Notes under the pieces: model-generated
Database searches by the model: none
What the model was told of the DNA's origin: nothing
What the model saw: only the letters and a program-made list of their open reading frames with translations
From: Paenalcaligenes sp050487225
Lineage (GTDB): Bacteria; Pseudomonadota; Gammaproteobacteria; Burkholderiales; Burkholderiaceae_B
Length of the DNA: 64,000 nucleotides
NCBI RefSeq assembly: GCF_050487225.1
Contig: NZ_JBKQGY010000001.1
Location: forward strand, 992,001-1,056,000
Direction: 5' to 3'
Made by a program: the position numbers and the translations under genes
Shown: positions 7,825 to 16,370 of the stretch, piece after piece
Position numbering within the stretch: the stretch's first letter is position 1
Layout of the letters: each line of letters begins with the position of its first letter

Positions 7825-9056
7825 TGGCAGACATTTCCACCCTGACGGTCAGGCTTCATAACACAGCCATCGGCACGATTACCCATGTTGGTGGTGAGCG
7901 TTCGCTATTTGCCTTCAATGATGCCTATATCAATGACCCGAACAGGGCTACCTTGAGCCTAAGCGTTAAAGACACGTTGGGCCAATTACTCACCGACTTC
8001 AAACCGTATCGCAACAAGCTCATGCCCTTCTTTTCCAATCTGCTACCAGAAGGGCATTTGCGACAATATCTAGCCGACACGGCACACGTACACCCAGAGC
8101 GAGAGTTCTTCTTGTTATGGGCTCTAGGCCGTGACCTGCCTGGTGCTATTACCATTACAGCCGAAGATGATCAGCCCTGGCCTGAGTTCAGCGCTGCGTT
8201 TGACGACAATCAGGAAGCGGCATCAGCACTCAGCAAACATGCTCTGCGGTTCTCATTGGCTGGGGTACAACTCAAGTTCTCTGCGGTCATGAATGCGCAA
8301 GGCGGCCTTACCATCCCCACCCGAGGAATAGGCGGGCACTGGATAGCCAAACTGCCGTCTCGGGATTTTAAGCATGTGCCGGAGAACGAATTCTCCATGA
8401 TGGCACTGGCCAAGATGATAGGTATCGATGTGCCAGCGATAGAGCTAGTTGATCTATCCGCTATTCACAATTTGCCCGAAGGAGTCAGCCAAGTAGGCAA
8501 CAAGGCTTTCATCATTGAACGCTTTGACCGAACCGACGACGGCCACAAACTGCACATTGAAGACTTTGCGCAGGTGTTTGGCGTGTACCCACAGGCAAAA
8601 TACGAAAAAGCCAGCTATCGCAATCTAGCCCAAGTGATTGCAGCCGAGTCGGGTGACGACGACATTGCCGAATTTATACGCAGAGCCACCTTTAATGTGC
8701 TCATTGGCAACGGAGATATGCACCTCAAAAACTGGTCATTAATCTATAGAGACCAACGCCACGCCGAGCTATCGCCAGCCTACGATTTTGTGTCTACCAT
8801 CGCCTATATCCCAGACGATAATTCCGCCTTGAAATTCAGTCGTAGCAAGGCCTTCTCGGACTATAACGCCGATGAGCTAGAGCATTTGGCCGCTAAAGCG
8901 GCTTTACCACGCCAACTGATCATGGACACAGCCAAGGAAACCGTTGCGCTATTCATGCAACGCTGGGCCACTGAGAAGCATCATCTTCCCATGGATCAAG
9001 AGATCATGATTGCCATCGACAAGCACCTGCAAACGCTACCCATCTTGAAGGTGTAA
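7824..9056 (+). CDS. hipA: HipA-type serine/threonine kinase toxin
   Basis: A 410-residue HipA-fold kinase. Motifs in order: glycine-rich loop RFSLAGVQLKFS with S144 at the place of the regulatory autophosphorylated serine (S150 in E. coli); likely ATP-binding lysine in HWIAKLPS (K176); IERFDR; the HIEDFAQ segment; catalytic loop NGDMHLKNW with D298; and metal-binding AYDF with D321. E. coli HipA phosphorylates glutamyl-tRNA synthetase and causes growth arrest and persistence; targets differ between subfamilies and cannot be told here. All key residues are present, so it is predicted active. It overlaps hipB by one base. It ends before a hairpin shared with the convergent purC. Confidence 0.9.
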   Translation: MADISTLTVRLHNTAIGTITHVGGERSLFAFNDAYINDPNRATLSLSVKDTLGQLLTDFKPYRNKLMPFFSNLLPEGHLRQYLADTAHVHPEREFFLLWALGRDLPGAITITAEDDQPWPEFSAAFDDNQEAASALSKHALRFSLAGVQLKFSAVMNAQGGLTIPTRGIGGHWIAKLPSRDFKHVPENEFSMMALAKMIGIDVPAIELVDLSAIHNLPEGVSQVGNKAFIIERFDRTDDGHKLHIEDFAQVFGVYPQAKYEKASYRNLAQVIAAESGDDDIAEFIRRATFNVLIGNGDMHLKNWSLIYRDQRHAELSPAYDFVSTIAYIPDDNSALKFSRSKAFSDYNADELEHLAAKAALPRQLIMDTAKETVALFMQRWATEKHHLPMDQEIMIAIDKHLQTLPILKV

Positions 9057-9113
9057 GACGCAATGTTGCTCTATGCTTCTAGCAGCGCTTGATCTTCAAA
9101 CGCACATAAAAAT

Positions 9114-9146
9114 GGCCTGAGCTCGATGCACTACCGAACTCAGGCC
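9114..9146 (-). terminator. purC terminator
   Basis: GGCCTGAG (9114-9121) pairs with CTCAGGCC (9139-9146). On the minus strand the stem is followed by ATTTTTATG. It sits just beyond the purC stop, in the convergent gap with hipA. Confidence 0.75.
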
Positions 9147-9164
9147 TAGACTCATTAACCTACA

Positions 9165-9875
9165 TTAACCAACCAACTTCTCGTGCACCATGCTGTGTTC
9201 TAGCACATTGCCTGCGGCATCCATCACGCGCATGGCATCGGCAGAAATTTCGTCAATCACAACAACAACACCATCTACCAGACCCAGCTCAATCTTCATA
9301 TCGATCAGCGTTAGGCCTTTGCTAGCCAAGTCGGCTTCAACAATACGGCATACACGACGTGTAATGTCTTTAGCCTGAACCAAGTGCTCGGTGCTTACCA
9401 AACCAATTGCTACGATAGCGTCATCGTTGATGAGGGGATCGCCACGCTCATCGTCTTTAACGGTGATTTCTACTAGGTAGTCTAGTTTTTGCTCGGTGTT
9501 GCGAATGTACTGTTTGTAGCGACGGATAAAGCTGCCCCACGGTCTAGTACGGCATACAAACTCTAGGCCACCTGCACCGTTCAGATCTTTACCCAACGGC
9601 TCAGCACGACGCACTTCCATGGTGCCTTTTTCAAGATCAAGGTCCACCAAGTGTGTGGCGATGTCAGCAGCGTGCAAACGCTTAAAGAAGTAATCAGTCA
9701 TAGCCAGAGACTTACGACCCTTACCTTCTACCTGACCAATCACGGTGTTGGCACCAGGGTCAATCACACCGTTCTCGCCGGTTACGTCATCCTTGAAAAC
9801 AAGGAGAACATTATTGTTTGGCAAGAGGTATAAGTCTTTAGTTTTGCCGGAATAGATTTTTTCGTTGCTGCTCAT
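9165..9875 (-). CDS. purC: phosphoribosylaminoimidazole-succinocarboxamide (SAICAR) synthase
   Basis: A 236-residue enzyme that joins aspartate to CAIR in step eight of IMP synthesis. Signatures: KIYSGKTKDLYLL and the nucleotide-binding VFKDDVTGENG near the N-terminus, FVCRTRPWGSFIRRY in the middle, and the IDEISADAMRV segment near the end. The start at ATG 9875 gives the standard N-terminus; an upstream in-frame ATG at 9983 would add 36 residues with no family counterpart. It is a single-gene unit bounded by the terminator at 9114-9146 and an AT-rich gap upstream. The partner genes purL, guaB and guaA are 14-21 kb away. Confidence 0.93.
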   Translation of the reverse strand: MSSNEKIYSGKTKDLYLLPNNNVLLVFKDDVTGENGVIDPGANTVIGQVEGKGRKSLAMTDYFFKRLHAADIATHLVDLDLEKGTMEVRRAEPLGKDLNGAGGLEFVCRTRPWGSFIRRYKQYIRNTEQKLDYLVEITVKDDERGDPLINDDAIVAIGLVSTEHLVQAKDITRRVCRIVEADLASKGLTLIDMKIELGLVDGVVVVIDEISADAMRVMDAAGNVLEHSMVHEKLVG

Positions 9876-10222
9876 CAATTTACTCGCTGGTGATCCCGCT
9901 ATCGTGTTACTAGGCAATCTTGCTGCGCCCGTTGCAGTGGCCTGGACTCTGTCACGTACTCTAGATGCCCTATAGTTTAACAAAAATCCATAACAGCATG
10001 AGCGTTACGCTTCCCCCTGCTAGCGATTTTTCACAGAAAAATTTTGATCCAATATTCATCAACACCAAAAATTACAGATCTTACTGATTAATCACTACTT
10101 TTATCTTTAGATATCAGAGAGCGCTAGACGGTTGATCCCATCAATCGTATGATTACCCCCATTTCATCAGAACCATCCATTTTATTTAAGACTAAACTAA
10201 AAACTCAAAATAACAATCAATC
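9876..10222. other. AT-rich intergenic region between purC and the next gene
   Basis: About 350 bases with no gene I can support. It must hold the purC promoter on the minus strand and possibly one for the plus-strand gene at 10223. A short inverted repeat GGTTGAT-CCC-ATCAATC lies near 10131-10147. Composition becomes markedly AT-rich towards 10222. Confidence 0.5.
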
Positions 10223-10699
10223 ATGCATATAAAAAACAAACTATCAATAAGAAAAATAACATTATTAACAAAAATAGTATTCGGTAGTTTGTTATTTTTC
10301 CTTATAGCCACACCCAGCCATGCTACCTGCTGGGCTCCAAATTGTTACGGTGCCGTAGGGTTTGATCAGAACACAGGCCAAACATCCTATGCCACTGACT
10401 ATCCAACAGAACATCAAGCTAAAGAAGTTCTACAAAAGGATTGTCCTAGCTGCACATATCTCACCTTTAATAACGCTTGCGGTGCAATCGTTTTTTCAGA
10501 GAAGCACAATTTCAGTTTGAGATTCTACGGATCCTACGAGAGGGATCTAACCGCTCATGCCTTAGGTGAATGCAGAACAAAAATTAACGAGATAGGATTA
10601 AACGAATCCAGAAATGATAGACGCAGATCTAGAGTTCGTAGCGGCGTAGAATCAGACTGCAAAATGGCCGTTTTAGCTTGCACATATAGAATGTACTAA
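10223..10699 (+). CDS. secreted DUF4189-like protein
   Basis: A 158-residue exported protein. A basic N-terminus and hydrophobic core (GSLLFFLIATPSHA, ending near residue 34) form a signal peptide likely cleaved after SHA. The mature part has the DUF4189 pattern: YGAVGFDQNTGQTSYATDY, an A-x-x-x-L helix with CPSC, then NNACGAIVFSE, and conserved cysteines (C36, C40 and others) likely forming disulfides in the periplasm. The family has no defined function. The gene lies in an AT-rich patch unlike the flanking housekeeping genes, which suggests acquisition. No good Shine-Dalgarno is visible, so the start is less certain. A lipoprotein gene follows 36 bases later. Confidence 0.6.
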   Translation: MHIKNKLSIRKITLLTKIVFGSLLFFLIATPSHATCWAPNCYGAVGFDQNTGQTSYATDYPTEHQAKEVLQKDCPSCTYLTFNNACGAIVFSEKHNFSLRFYGSYERDLTAHALGECRTKINEIGLNESRNDRRRSRVRSGVESDCKMAVLACTYRMY

Positions 10700-10735
10700 A
10701 TATAAAAACCCATTAAAAATTTTCGATTATTTAAA

Positions 10736-11470
10736 ATGCTTAAAAAACTTAAACCAAAAATATTACTTTTTATACTCCCCATTGCCATAACCGGGTGTGC
10801 TACCACTGACTTTACCGATCTGCTGGGTATCTCTAGCACACCACAAAGCTCACCGTTTGAACCCGCTGACTACACTCAGTACGGTAAGCCAATAACGTGC
10901 TCTGAGATAGGCAATGCCATATCAAAAGCTTACCAACTTAAAACCAAGGGTAAAAACAAAGAAGAAATCTATTGGGAAATCACCCCTGAAGACAGCTCTT
11001 ATGTTCAACAGGATGTTTATACCATTATGATTGAAACAGGCATGTCAGCCGATGCGAAGACACACAAATTATTCACGCAGGCTTGCCAACAAAACGTCGA
11101 AACTTATCAATCTATATTTGATGAAACATCTAAAGATTTATACACCCGCGTCGATCTACTTTACTCCACTGCCTATGACATTGAGTTAAAAGCTTACCGC
11201 GCCAGTTTATCCACGAGTTTTAGAGCCTCCAGATACCACTACGGCCGATCAAAAATGGATATAAAGCGAAATTTCGTCAATGCTGAAAGTCGCGGAGGTC
11301 TAGATAATGTAAGTGATGAAATCAATAAATTGGTGTATGAAGAATTAATAGAAATTCTATACAAACCTGAATACATGGACGCTTCAAGTCATCCAAACAA
11401 AATCATGCCATCACTAGATAGCGTTAGAATGCAAATGGCACCTGAACTTATATTGAAAGTCGTCAGATAA
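10736..11470 (+). CDS. lipoprotein of unknown function
   Basis: A 244-residue protein with a classical lipoprotein signal: basic start MLKKLKPK, hydrophobic core, and lipobox ITGC with the lipidated cysteine at residue 21. The mature part is mostly charged, probably helical, with no domain I recognise. It includes an ITPEDSSYVQQDVYTIMIET segment. It shares the AT-rich character of the gene before it and probably its transcript, so the two may form one envelope-associated unit. A 40-base inverted repeat lies just after its stop. Confidence 0.6.
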   Translation: MLKKLKPKILLFILPIAITGCATTDFTDLLGISSTPQSSPFEPADYTQYGKPITCSEIGNAISKAYQLKTKGKNKEEIYWEITPEDSSYVQQDVYTIMIETGMSADAKTHKLFTQACQQNVETYQSIFDETSKDLYTRVDLLYSTAYDIELKAYRASLSTSFRASRYHYGRSKMDIKRNFVNAESRGGLDNVSDEINKLVYEELIEILYKPEYMDASSHPNKIMPSLDSVRMQMAPELILKVVR

Positions 11471-11493
11471 AAATCAACCATAGGGAGTCCATA

Positions 11494-11533
11494 TTGATAT
11501 ATGAAACCATTTAAATGAAATTTCATATATCAA
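11494..11533. repeat. perfect 13-bp inverted repeat with nested palindrome
   Basis: TTGATATATGAAA (11494-11506) pairs exactly with TTTCATATATCAA (11521-11533). The loop contains a second palindrome, CATTTAAATG (11508-11517). It is AT-rich, lies between the convergent lipoprotein and outer-membrane factor genes, and marks the edge of the AT-rich patch. It may act as a weak bidirectional terminator. Confidence 0.7.
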
Positions 11534-11534
11534 A

Positions 11535-12974
11535 TTACGTATTGCCTAGTACCTGAACCTTTTCTTCCTGAGCCGCCCTGTGAGACGGCTCAGGCTGCCA
11601 ACCTCCTCCTAACGCACGATAAAGGCTCACTACCGCCAATAAGCGCTCAGCCTGACGCCGTGCCATAGCATCTTGTGCTGCATACAGGGAACGCTGCGCA
11701 TCTAGCAATGTAAGCACGGTTTCCGCGCCCTCTTTGTAGCGTGCTTGAGCCAAAGAAAAAGCACGGTTCGCCTGACTCAACACATCGTTTTGCGCATCCC
11801 ATTGCTGCTGAGTACCCGCAACAGCATCCAACGACATCTGCACATCGGCAAACCCATGAAGAATGGCTTGCCTATACTGCGCCAGCACTTGCTGACGTTG
11901 CGCCTGAGCAAGGTCGTGTCCCGCTGCCAAACGCCCAGCGTTAAAAATAGGTGCAAGCAAACCACCCGCCACCGAATAAACTGGATTAGCAAGCACATGT
12001 GATAGCTCGTCATCCACACCGCCCACTTTCGCCGAGAGCCTCAAGCTAGGCAGCATCGCCGCACGCGCGACAGCCACATTGCCATCTGCTGCCAATAATC
12101 GTGCTTCGGCTGCTTTGATGTCAGGACGTTGCACTAACAGCTCGGACGGCACTCCTACTTCCAGAGTTGGTACGCTCATCGCCATCAGATCTATAGCAGT
12201 GGAATCAGGCTTCGTGCTTGTTCCCAACCACAGCGCCAGCAGCGCCTCTGCCTGCGCTGCCTGCTGGCGTAGCAACGCGATGCTCACGCGCTGATTCGCC
12301 ACCAGCGTTTCTTGTTGTGCCAACGCCAGTGGCGACTCTACCCCCTCCTGTACACGTGCACGTACCAACGCGGACACACGCTGCGCGCTATCCAAATCAG
12401 ACACGGCAATCGCAAGCTGCTGCCGCAAACTCTGCATCGTTACCCATGCCGTTGCAGTCTCGGCACTCACCGTCAACGCCACCGTCGTAGCATCCAACTC
12501 ACTGGCTAGTGCGCTAAATACCGCCGACTCGCGTTCGGCCTGTAGACCACCCCACAGATCCACTTCGTAGCTGGCCGTCAAACCCAGTGCAAAATTTGTT
12601 CCCACCGTTTCAGCCAGCCCGCCCACACGATCCTGACGGGAGGCGTCTAGGCTAGCAGATACGGTAGGCCAACGTGACGCCCCCACCATACGCGCCATTG
12701 CCCACGCCTGTTCTAGCCGTGCCGCAGACGCCGCCATATCTTGATTATTTGCCAATGCTTGTTCTACCACCGCCGATAACTCTGGGCTACCGAATTGCTC
12801 CCACCAATGCTGGGAAACCGATGGGCGTATAGGCGCGCTATGTTGAGGCGTCGGCACCCTATGCCATTGTTCCGGTAACGCAGGTAGTGTGTGGTCTGCC
12901 GCCGGAGGAACGGCACACCCCACCACCAAGACAGAAGCTGCGATAAGCGGATACCAGAAAAAAAAGGCCTGCAT
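11535..12974 (-). CDS. outer-membrane efflux factor, NodT/OprM-like lipoprotein
   Basis: A 479-residue TolC-superfamily outer-membrane channel subunit. The start at ATG 12974 lies one base after the macB stop and gives a lipoprotein signal with lipobox VVGC. Two long repeats rich in coiled-coil heptads follow (about 60-260 and 270-465), with the family marker SELLVQRPDIKAAEARLLAADGN split by short turns, and a helical barrel segment near LSQANRAFSLAQARYKEGAE. It would carry substrates handed over by MacAB across the outer membrane. It is the last gene of the macA-macB-OMF unit, and the 11494-11533 repeat follows. Confidence 0.88.
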   Translation of the reverse strand: MQAFFFWYPLIAASVLVVGCAVPPAADHTLPALPEQWHRVPTPQHSAPIRPSVSQHWWEQFGSPELSAVVEQALANNQDMAASAARLEQAWAMARMVGASRWPTVSASLDASRQDRVGGLAETVGTNFALGLTASYEVDLWGGLQAERESAVFSALASELDATTVALTVSAETATAWVTMQSLRQQLAIAVSDLDSAQRVSALVRARVQEGVESPLALAQQETLVANQRVSIALLRQQAAQAEALLALWLGTSTKPDSTAIDLMAMSVPTLEVGVPSELLVQRPDIKAAEARLLAADGNVAVARAAMLPSLRLSAKVGGVDDELSHVLANPVYSVAGGLLAPIFNAGRLAAGHDLAQAQRQQVLAQYRQAILHGFADVQMSLDAVAGTQQQWDAQNDVLSQANRAFSLAQARYKEGAETVLTLLDAQRSLYAAQDAMARRQAERLLAVVSLYRALGGGWQPEPSHRAAQEEKVQVLGNT

Positions 12975-12975
12975 G

Positions 12976-15015
12976 TTATTCCCCCGCCAATGCCACAACG
13001 GGATCTAGCTTCGCCGCCTGACGTGCAGGCATGATGCCAAAGATCACACCTGTTCCCAGCGCGCAGAAAAATGCCACCAACATAGCTCGCACAGAAAAAA
13101 TCACCGGCACGTTCCACAACATTAATAAAGCACCTATAGCCAGCCCAATGACGACGCCCGCCACACCGCCAGTACAAGACACCACCACTGCCTCGCTCAA
13201 AAACTGCAGACGTATGTCACGCTGACGTCCGCCTGTCGCCATACGAATACCAATTTCCCGCGTGCGCTCTTTCACCGACATCAACATGATATTCATCACC
13301 CCAAGCCCACCCACTACTAGCGATATACCAGCGATCAAGGCAAGCAGCATCGTTTGCTGTCGCATAACTTCTTTTTTGCCCTGAACCACTGCCGCACTAT
13401 TACTCACCCGAAAATCATCGGCCCGCCTGGTCTGACGCATCACATGCTCTATGTCTTTCACCGTCTGATCCAATGCATCTAAATCATCCACCACCACAGA
13501 AACATAGCTCAACTGAGGCTTACCAAAAATACGCTGACTGGCAGTGGAATACGGCACCAGCACCAAATCGTCGTCATGACTGCTACCACTGACCAAGCCC
13601 TTTTCGGCTAGCTCGCCAATCACCCGCAACGGCGTGTTATTCAGCAAAAGGTACTGACCGATGACATCTTGCGGAAGCACATCGGGAAACAATCGCTCTC
13701 TCGCCACTTTGCCCAATACCACCACTGGTGCAAGAGCATCATCGTCCTCGGGTGTAAAGAACACCCCATACTGAACGTCCCAATTCAATACCACGGGGGC
13801 ATCGGCGGTGACGCTCCACACGTCTGTAGCAAAGGTTTCCCCGCCCGCTCGCAGCAACGCCGACTCGGCTAGATAAGGCATCGCAATGCGTACGTTAGCG
13901 ACCTGCTCCAATACATTCGCATCCCGTTCGTAAAACTCCCCGCGCAAGCCCGTTGTCGCATCCACATCGGGGCCTACGTACATACGGTGTGTTCCCCAGA
14001 GAGCAATCTGCTGCAGTAGTTTCTCGTTATTGCCTTGCCCCACAGCAACCAACACGATCACCGAGGCCACGCCGATAATGAAGCTCAACAACGTCAAGAA
14101 GGTACGAAAACGACTCACCCAAAGGGCTCGCCATGCGCTAGATAAGGTAGTACCTATATCTTGCAGCCACGATGCAGACAGTGCAGATGCTTCTGTTCCT
14201 ATACTGCCAAATGGCACACAAGATAAAGAACCGCCAGCAGCCACACTCGCAGTAGTAGGCATCGTAGTTCCCGCTGTGGCCAAACTGGGTTGCTCTTGGC
14301 TCGTTGGCTGTACGGCATCCTCAACAATCTCACCATCGCTAATACGCACAATACGATGCGCCTGCGCTGCCACCTTGTCATCGTGAGTGATCAGGATTAC
14401 GGTATGGCCCGCAGCGGCCAACTCATTGAGCAACACCATGACTTGCGCACCGCTACGGCTGTCTAAAGCCCCCGTGGGTTCATCGGCCAGTATGACCTGA
14501 CCACCATTCATCAAGGCCCGCGCAATCGATACACGTTGCTGCTGTCCGCCCGAAAGCTGTTGGGGTCTATAGGCGGTTTTATCGCCCAACCCCAGTAAGG
14601 TCAGTAGCCCCGTCGCTCGTTCTTCTCGTGCTTGCGCTGGCATGCCGGCATACACAGCAGGCATCTGTACATTGTGCAGTACATCCAACGTAGGAATCAG
14701 GTGATAACCTTGGAACACAAAACCAAAGGCCTCACGCCGCAGTCCAGCCAGCTCATCAGCCGACATCTGCGACACATCACGGCCCAGAAAACGGTAGCTA
14801 CCTGAGGTGGGTTTATCCAAGCAGCCCAAAATATTCATGAGGGTGGATTTGCCTGAACCCGATGCCCCTACAATCGCTACGAACTCTCCGGCCTGTATGG
14901 TCAACGAAATCCCGTGTAAAACCTCCACCGCTGGTGAGCCCTCTTTGCCACCATACTGCTTGCGAATGTCAGTCAGTGCTATGAGTGCAACCCTAGCTTC
15001 TGTATCACTCACCAT
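12976..15015 (-). CDS. macB: MacB-like ABC exporter, ATPase fused to permease
   Basis: A 679-residue ABC protein. The N-terminal ATPase has Walker A GASGSGKST (50-58), Q-loop Q102, signature LSGGQQQR (154-161) and Walker B VILADEPTGALD (174-185). A Ser/Thr/Ala-rich linker spans about 235-285. The MacB core begins with a membrane helix near 300, then a large periplasmic domain, and three membrane helices in the last 130 residues with the FtsX-like KERTREIGIRMATGG motif. Family members drive mechanotransmission of substrates (macrolides, heat-stable toxins, siderophores) from the periplasm through an outer-membrane channel. It overlaps macA by seven bases and abuts the OMF gene. In this locus a siderophore substrate is plausible by context. 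Confidence 0.9.
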   Translation of the reverse strand: MVSDTEARVALIALTDIRKQYGGKEGSPAVEVLHGISLTIQAGEFVAIVGASGSGKSTLMNILGCLDKPTSGSYRFLGRDVSQMSADELAGLRREAFGFVFQGYHLIPTLDVLHNVQMPAVYAGMPAQAREERATGLLTLLGLGDKTAYRPQQLSGGQQQRVSIARALMNGGQVILADEPTGALDSRSGAQVMVLLNELAAAGHTVILITHDDKVAAQAHRIVRISDGEIVEDAVQPTSQEQPSLATAGTTMPTTASVAAGGSLSCVPFGSIGTEASALSASWLQDIGTTLSSAWRALWVSRFRTFLTLLSFIIGVASVIVLVAVGQGNNEKLLQQIALWGTHRMYVGPDVDATTGLRGEFYERDANVLEQVANVRIAMPYLAESALLRAGGETFATDVWSVTADAPVVLNWDVQYGVFFTPEDDDALAPVVVLGKVARERLFPDVLPQDVIGQYLLLNNTPLRVIGELAEKGLVSGSSHDDDLVLVPYSTASQRIFGKPQLSYVSVVVDDLDALDQTVKDIEHVMRQTRRADDFRVSNSAAVVQGKKEVMRQQTMLLALIAGISLVVGGLGVMNIMLMSVKERTREIGIRMATGGRQRDIRLQFLSEAVVVSCTGGVAGVVIGLAIGALLMLWNVPVIFSVRAMLVAFFCALGTGVIFGIMPARQAAKLDPVVALAGE

Positions 15016-16187
15016 CGCAACCTCTTAGCGCCGCTCTCCTCGGTGATACGCATCACCAGCTCATCACCCTCTTCCAAGCCGGAAACAATCTCAGCATACA
15101 AGCGGTCTTTCATACCAATGTTGACCAAGCGGGTTTGCAGGTTATCGCCCCCCGTCCACACTTGGGTAGTAAACACACCGTGATCTGCGGTAGGCCGTAG
15201 CGCCGCTAAAGGGGCAAGCACTACATTCTGCGCACTGGCTTCAACGAAAAACACACGAGCACTCATCTGCGGCATCAAACTGCCGTCGGCATTGTCCACA
15301 TCAAACAAGGCGGTATAGCTCACTGCCTTACTGGCAGACGCCCCCTCCGCTGCGTTTTCCCCACTTTTTACAGGCGGCGCAGGCAGCACCTGACGCAGTT
15401 CACTTTCCCAACGGCGAGGCTCTCCCTGTGCATCCAGCAAACCTAGTGTCATGAAATACACAGGCATAGTAGGCTTCAACCTGCCCACATCGGCCTCTGA
15501 GGCCTCTGTCCAGACGGTCATGCTGGTTAAGTCTGCCAAGCGCAATAGATTGGGGGTTTGATACGTAGCATTGAGCGTCTGGCCTTCGCGTGCTTCTAGC
15601 GTAATGATTGTGCCGTCCATGGGGGCATAAATACGGGTATAACCCAACAACGCCTCATTACCTTCTAGCGTGGACTGCGCACCCGCAAGCTGCGCTGTTA
15701 AGCTGGCCACACGCGCTTGGGTGATACGTACATGGGCTTGCGCTTCTTGTAGCAACTCAATGCTGGTGGCCTCTTGCCGCTGCAACCGCTGTTGACGAGC
15801 CGATTTAAAGGTAGCCAACTCTAGCTCAGCCTCCTGCTCTGCTAACTGGGCACGCAGGCTTTCCAATGTGGCGCGGTTGGCGTTGACCGTCGCCATCTGC
15901 ACAGTAGGATCAATTTCTAACAATAAATCGCCTTTGGAGACGATATCACCCACTTCCACAGCAATATGCTTAATCTGGCCAGACACTTGCGCGCCCACAT
16001 CCACGTAACGGTGTGGCTGTATTGTCCCTAAAGCCGTGACAGATAACTCTAAGCTGCCACGACGTACCGGCTCGGTTTCAATAGTCAGCTCGGTGCGCCA
16101 CAACGTTCGCCAGAACAACAGCAACAACAAGCCCAGGGCAAGCGCCGTCAGCAGGCGACGCGCCATGCGACGAGAAGGTATACCCAT
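15009..16187 (-). CDS. macA: MacA-like periplasmic adaptor
   Basis: A 392-residue membrane-fusion protein. One N-terminal membrane anchor (about residues 11-28) is followed by the half-motif VSGQIKHIAVEVGDIVSKGD of the lipoyl domain. A helical hairpin runs from about 100 to 175 (ATLESLRAQLAEQEAELELA then VRITQARVASLTAQLAGAQS), with the second lipoyl half at TRIYAPMDGTI and beta-barrel domains to the end. It bridges MacB to the outer-membrane factor. The three genes are tightly packed, consistent with equal production. A 183-base gap with an imperfect hairpin at 16298-16320 separates it from the propeller gene. Confidence 0.88.
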   Translation of the reverse strand: MGIPSRRMARRLLTALALGLLLLLFWRTLWRTELTIETEPVRRGSLELSVTALGTIQPHRYVDVGAQVSGQIKHIAVEVGDIVSKGDLLLEIDPTVQMATVNANRATLESLRAQLAEQEAELELATFKSARQQRLQRQEATSIELLQEAQAHVRITQARVASLTAQLAGAQSTLEGNEALLGYTRIYAPMDGTIITLEAREGQTLNATYQTPNLLRLADLTSMTVWTEASEADVGRLKPTMPVYFMTLGLLDAQGEPRRWESELRQVLPAPPVKSGENAAEGASASKAVSYTALFDVDNADGSLMPQMSARVFFVEASAQNVVLAPLAALRPTADHGVFTTQVWTGGDNLQTRLVNIGMKDRLYAEIVSGLEEGDELVMRITEESGAKRLRW

Positions 16188-16297
16188 TTACATCATGCTC
16201 CATCAAATATCGTGTAAAGCTCAGGCAGGTGCTAACGCAGACCATCGCCCGCTTGCCGCGCAGTCGGTCTAACAGAAATACGCAGCACCCACTAAAC

Positions 16298-16320
16298 GGG
16301 CGACAGTAACACTGCCGCCC
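16298..16320. repeat. short hairpin between propeller gene and macA
   Basis: GGGCGaCAGT and ACTGcCGCCC pair around AAC with one mismatch. No T run follows on either strand, so it may shape mRNA stability rather than end transcription. Confidence 0.4.
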
Positions 16321-16370
16321 TGTTGGCTACCTCATCACTATTGCGTAGAAGGGTTACTGCCCCACTACGG

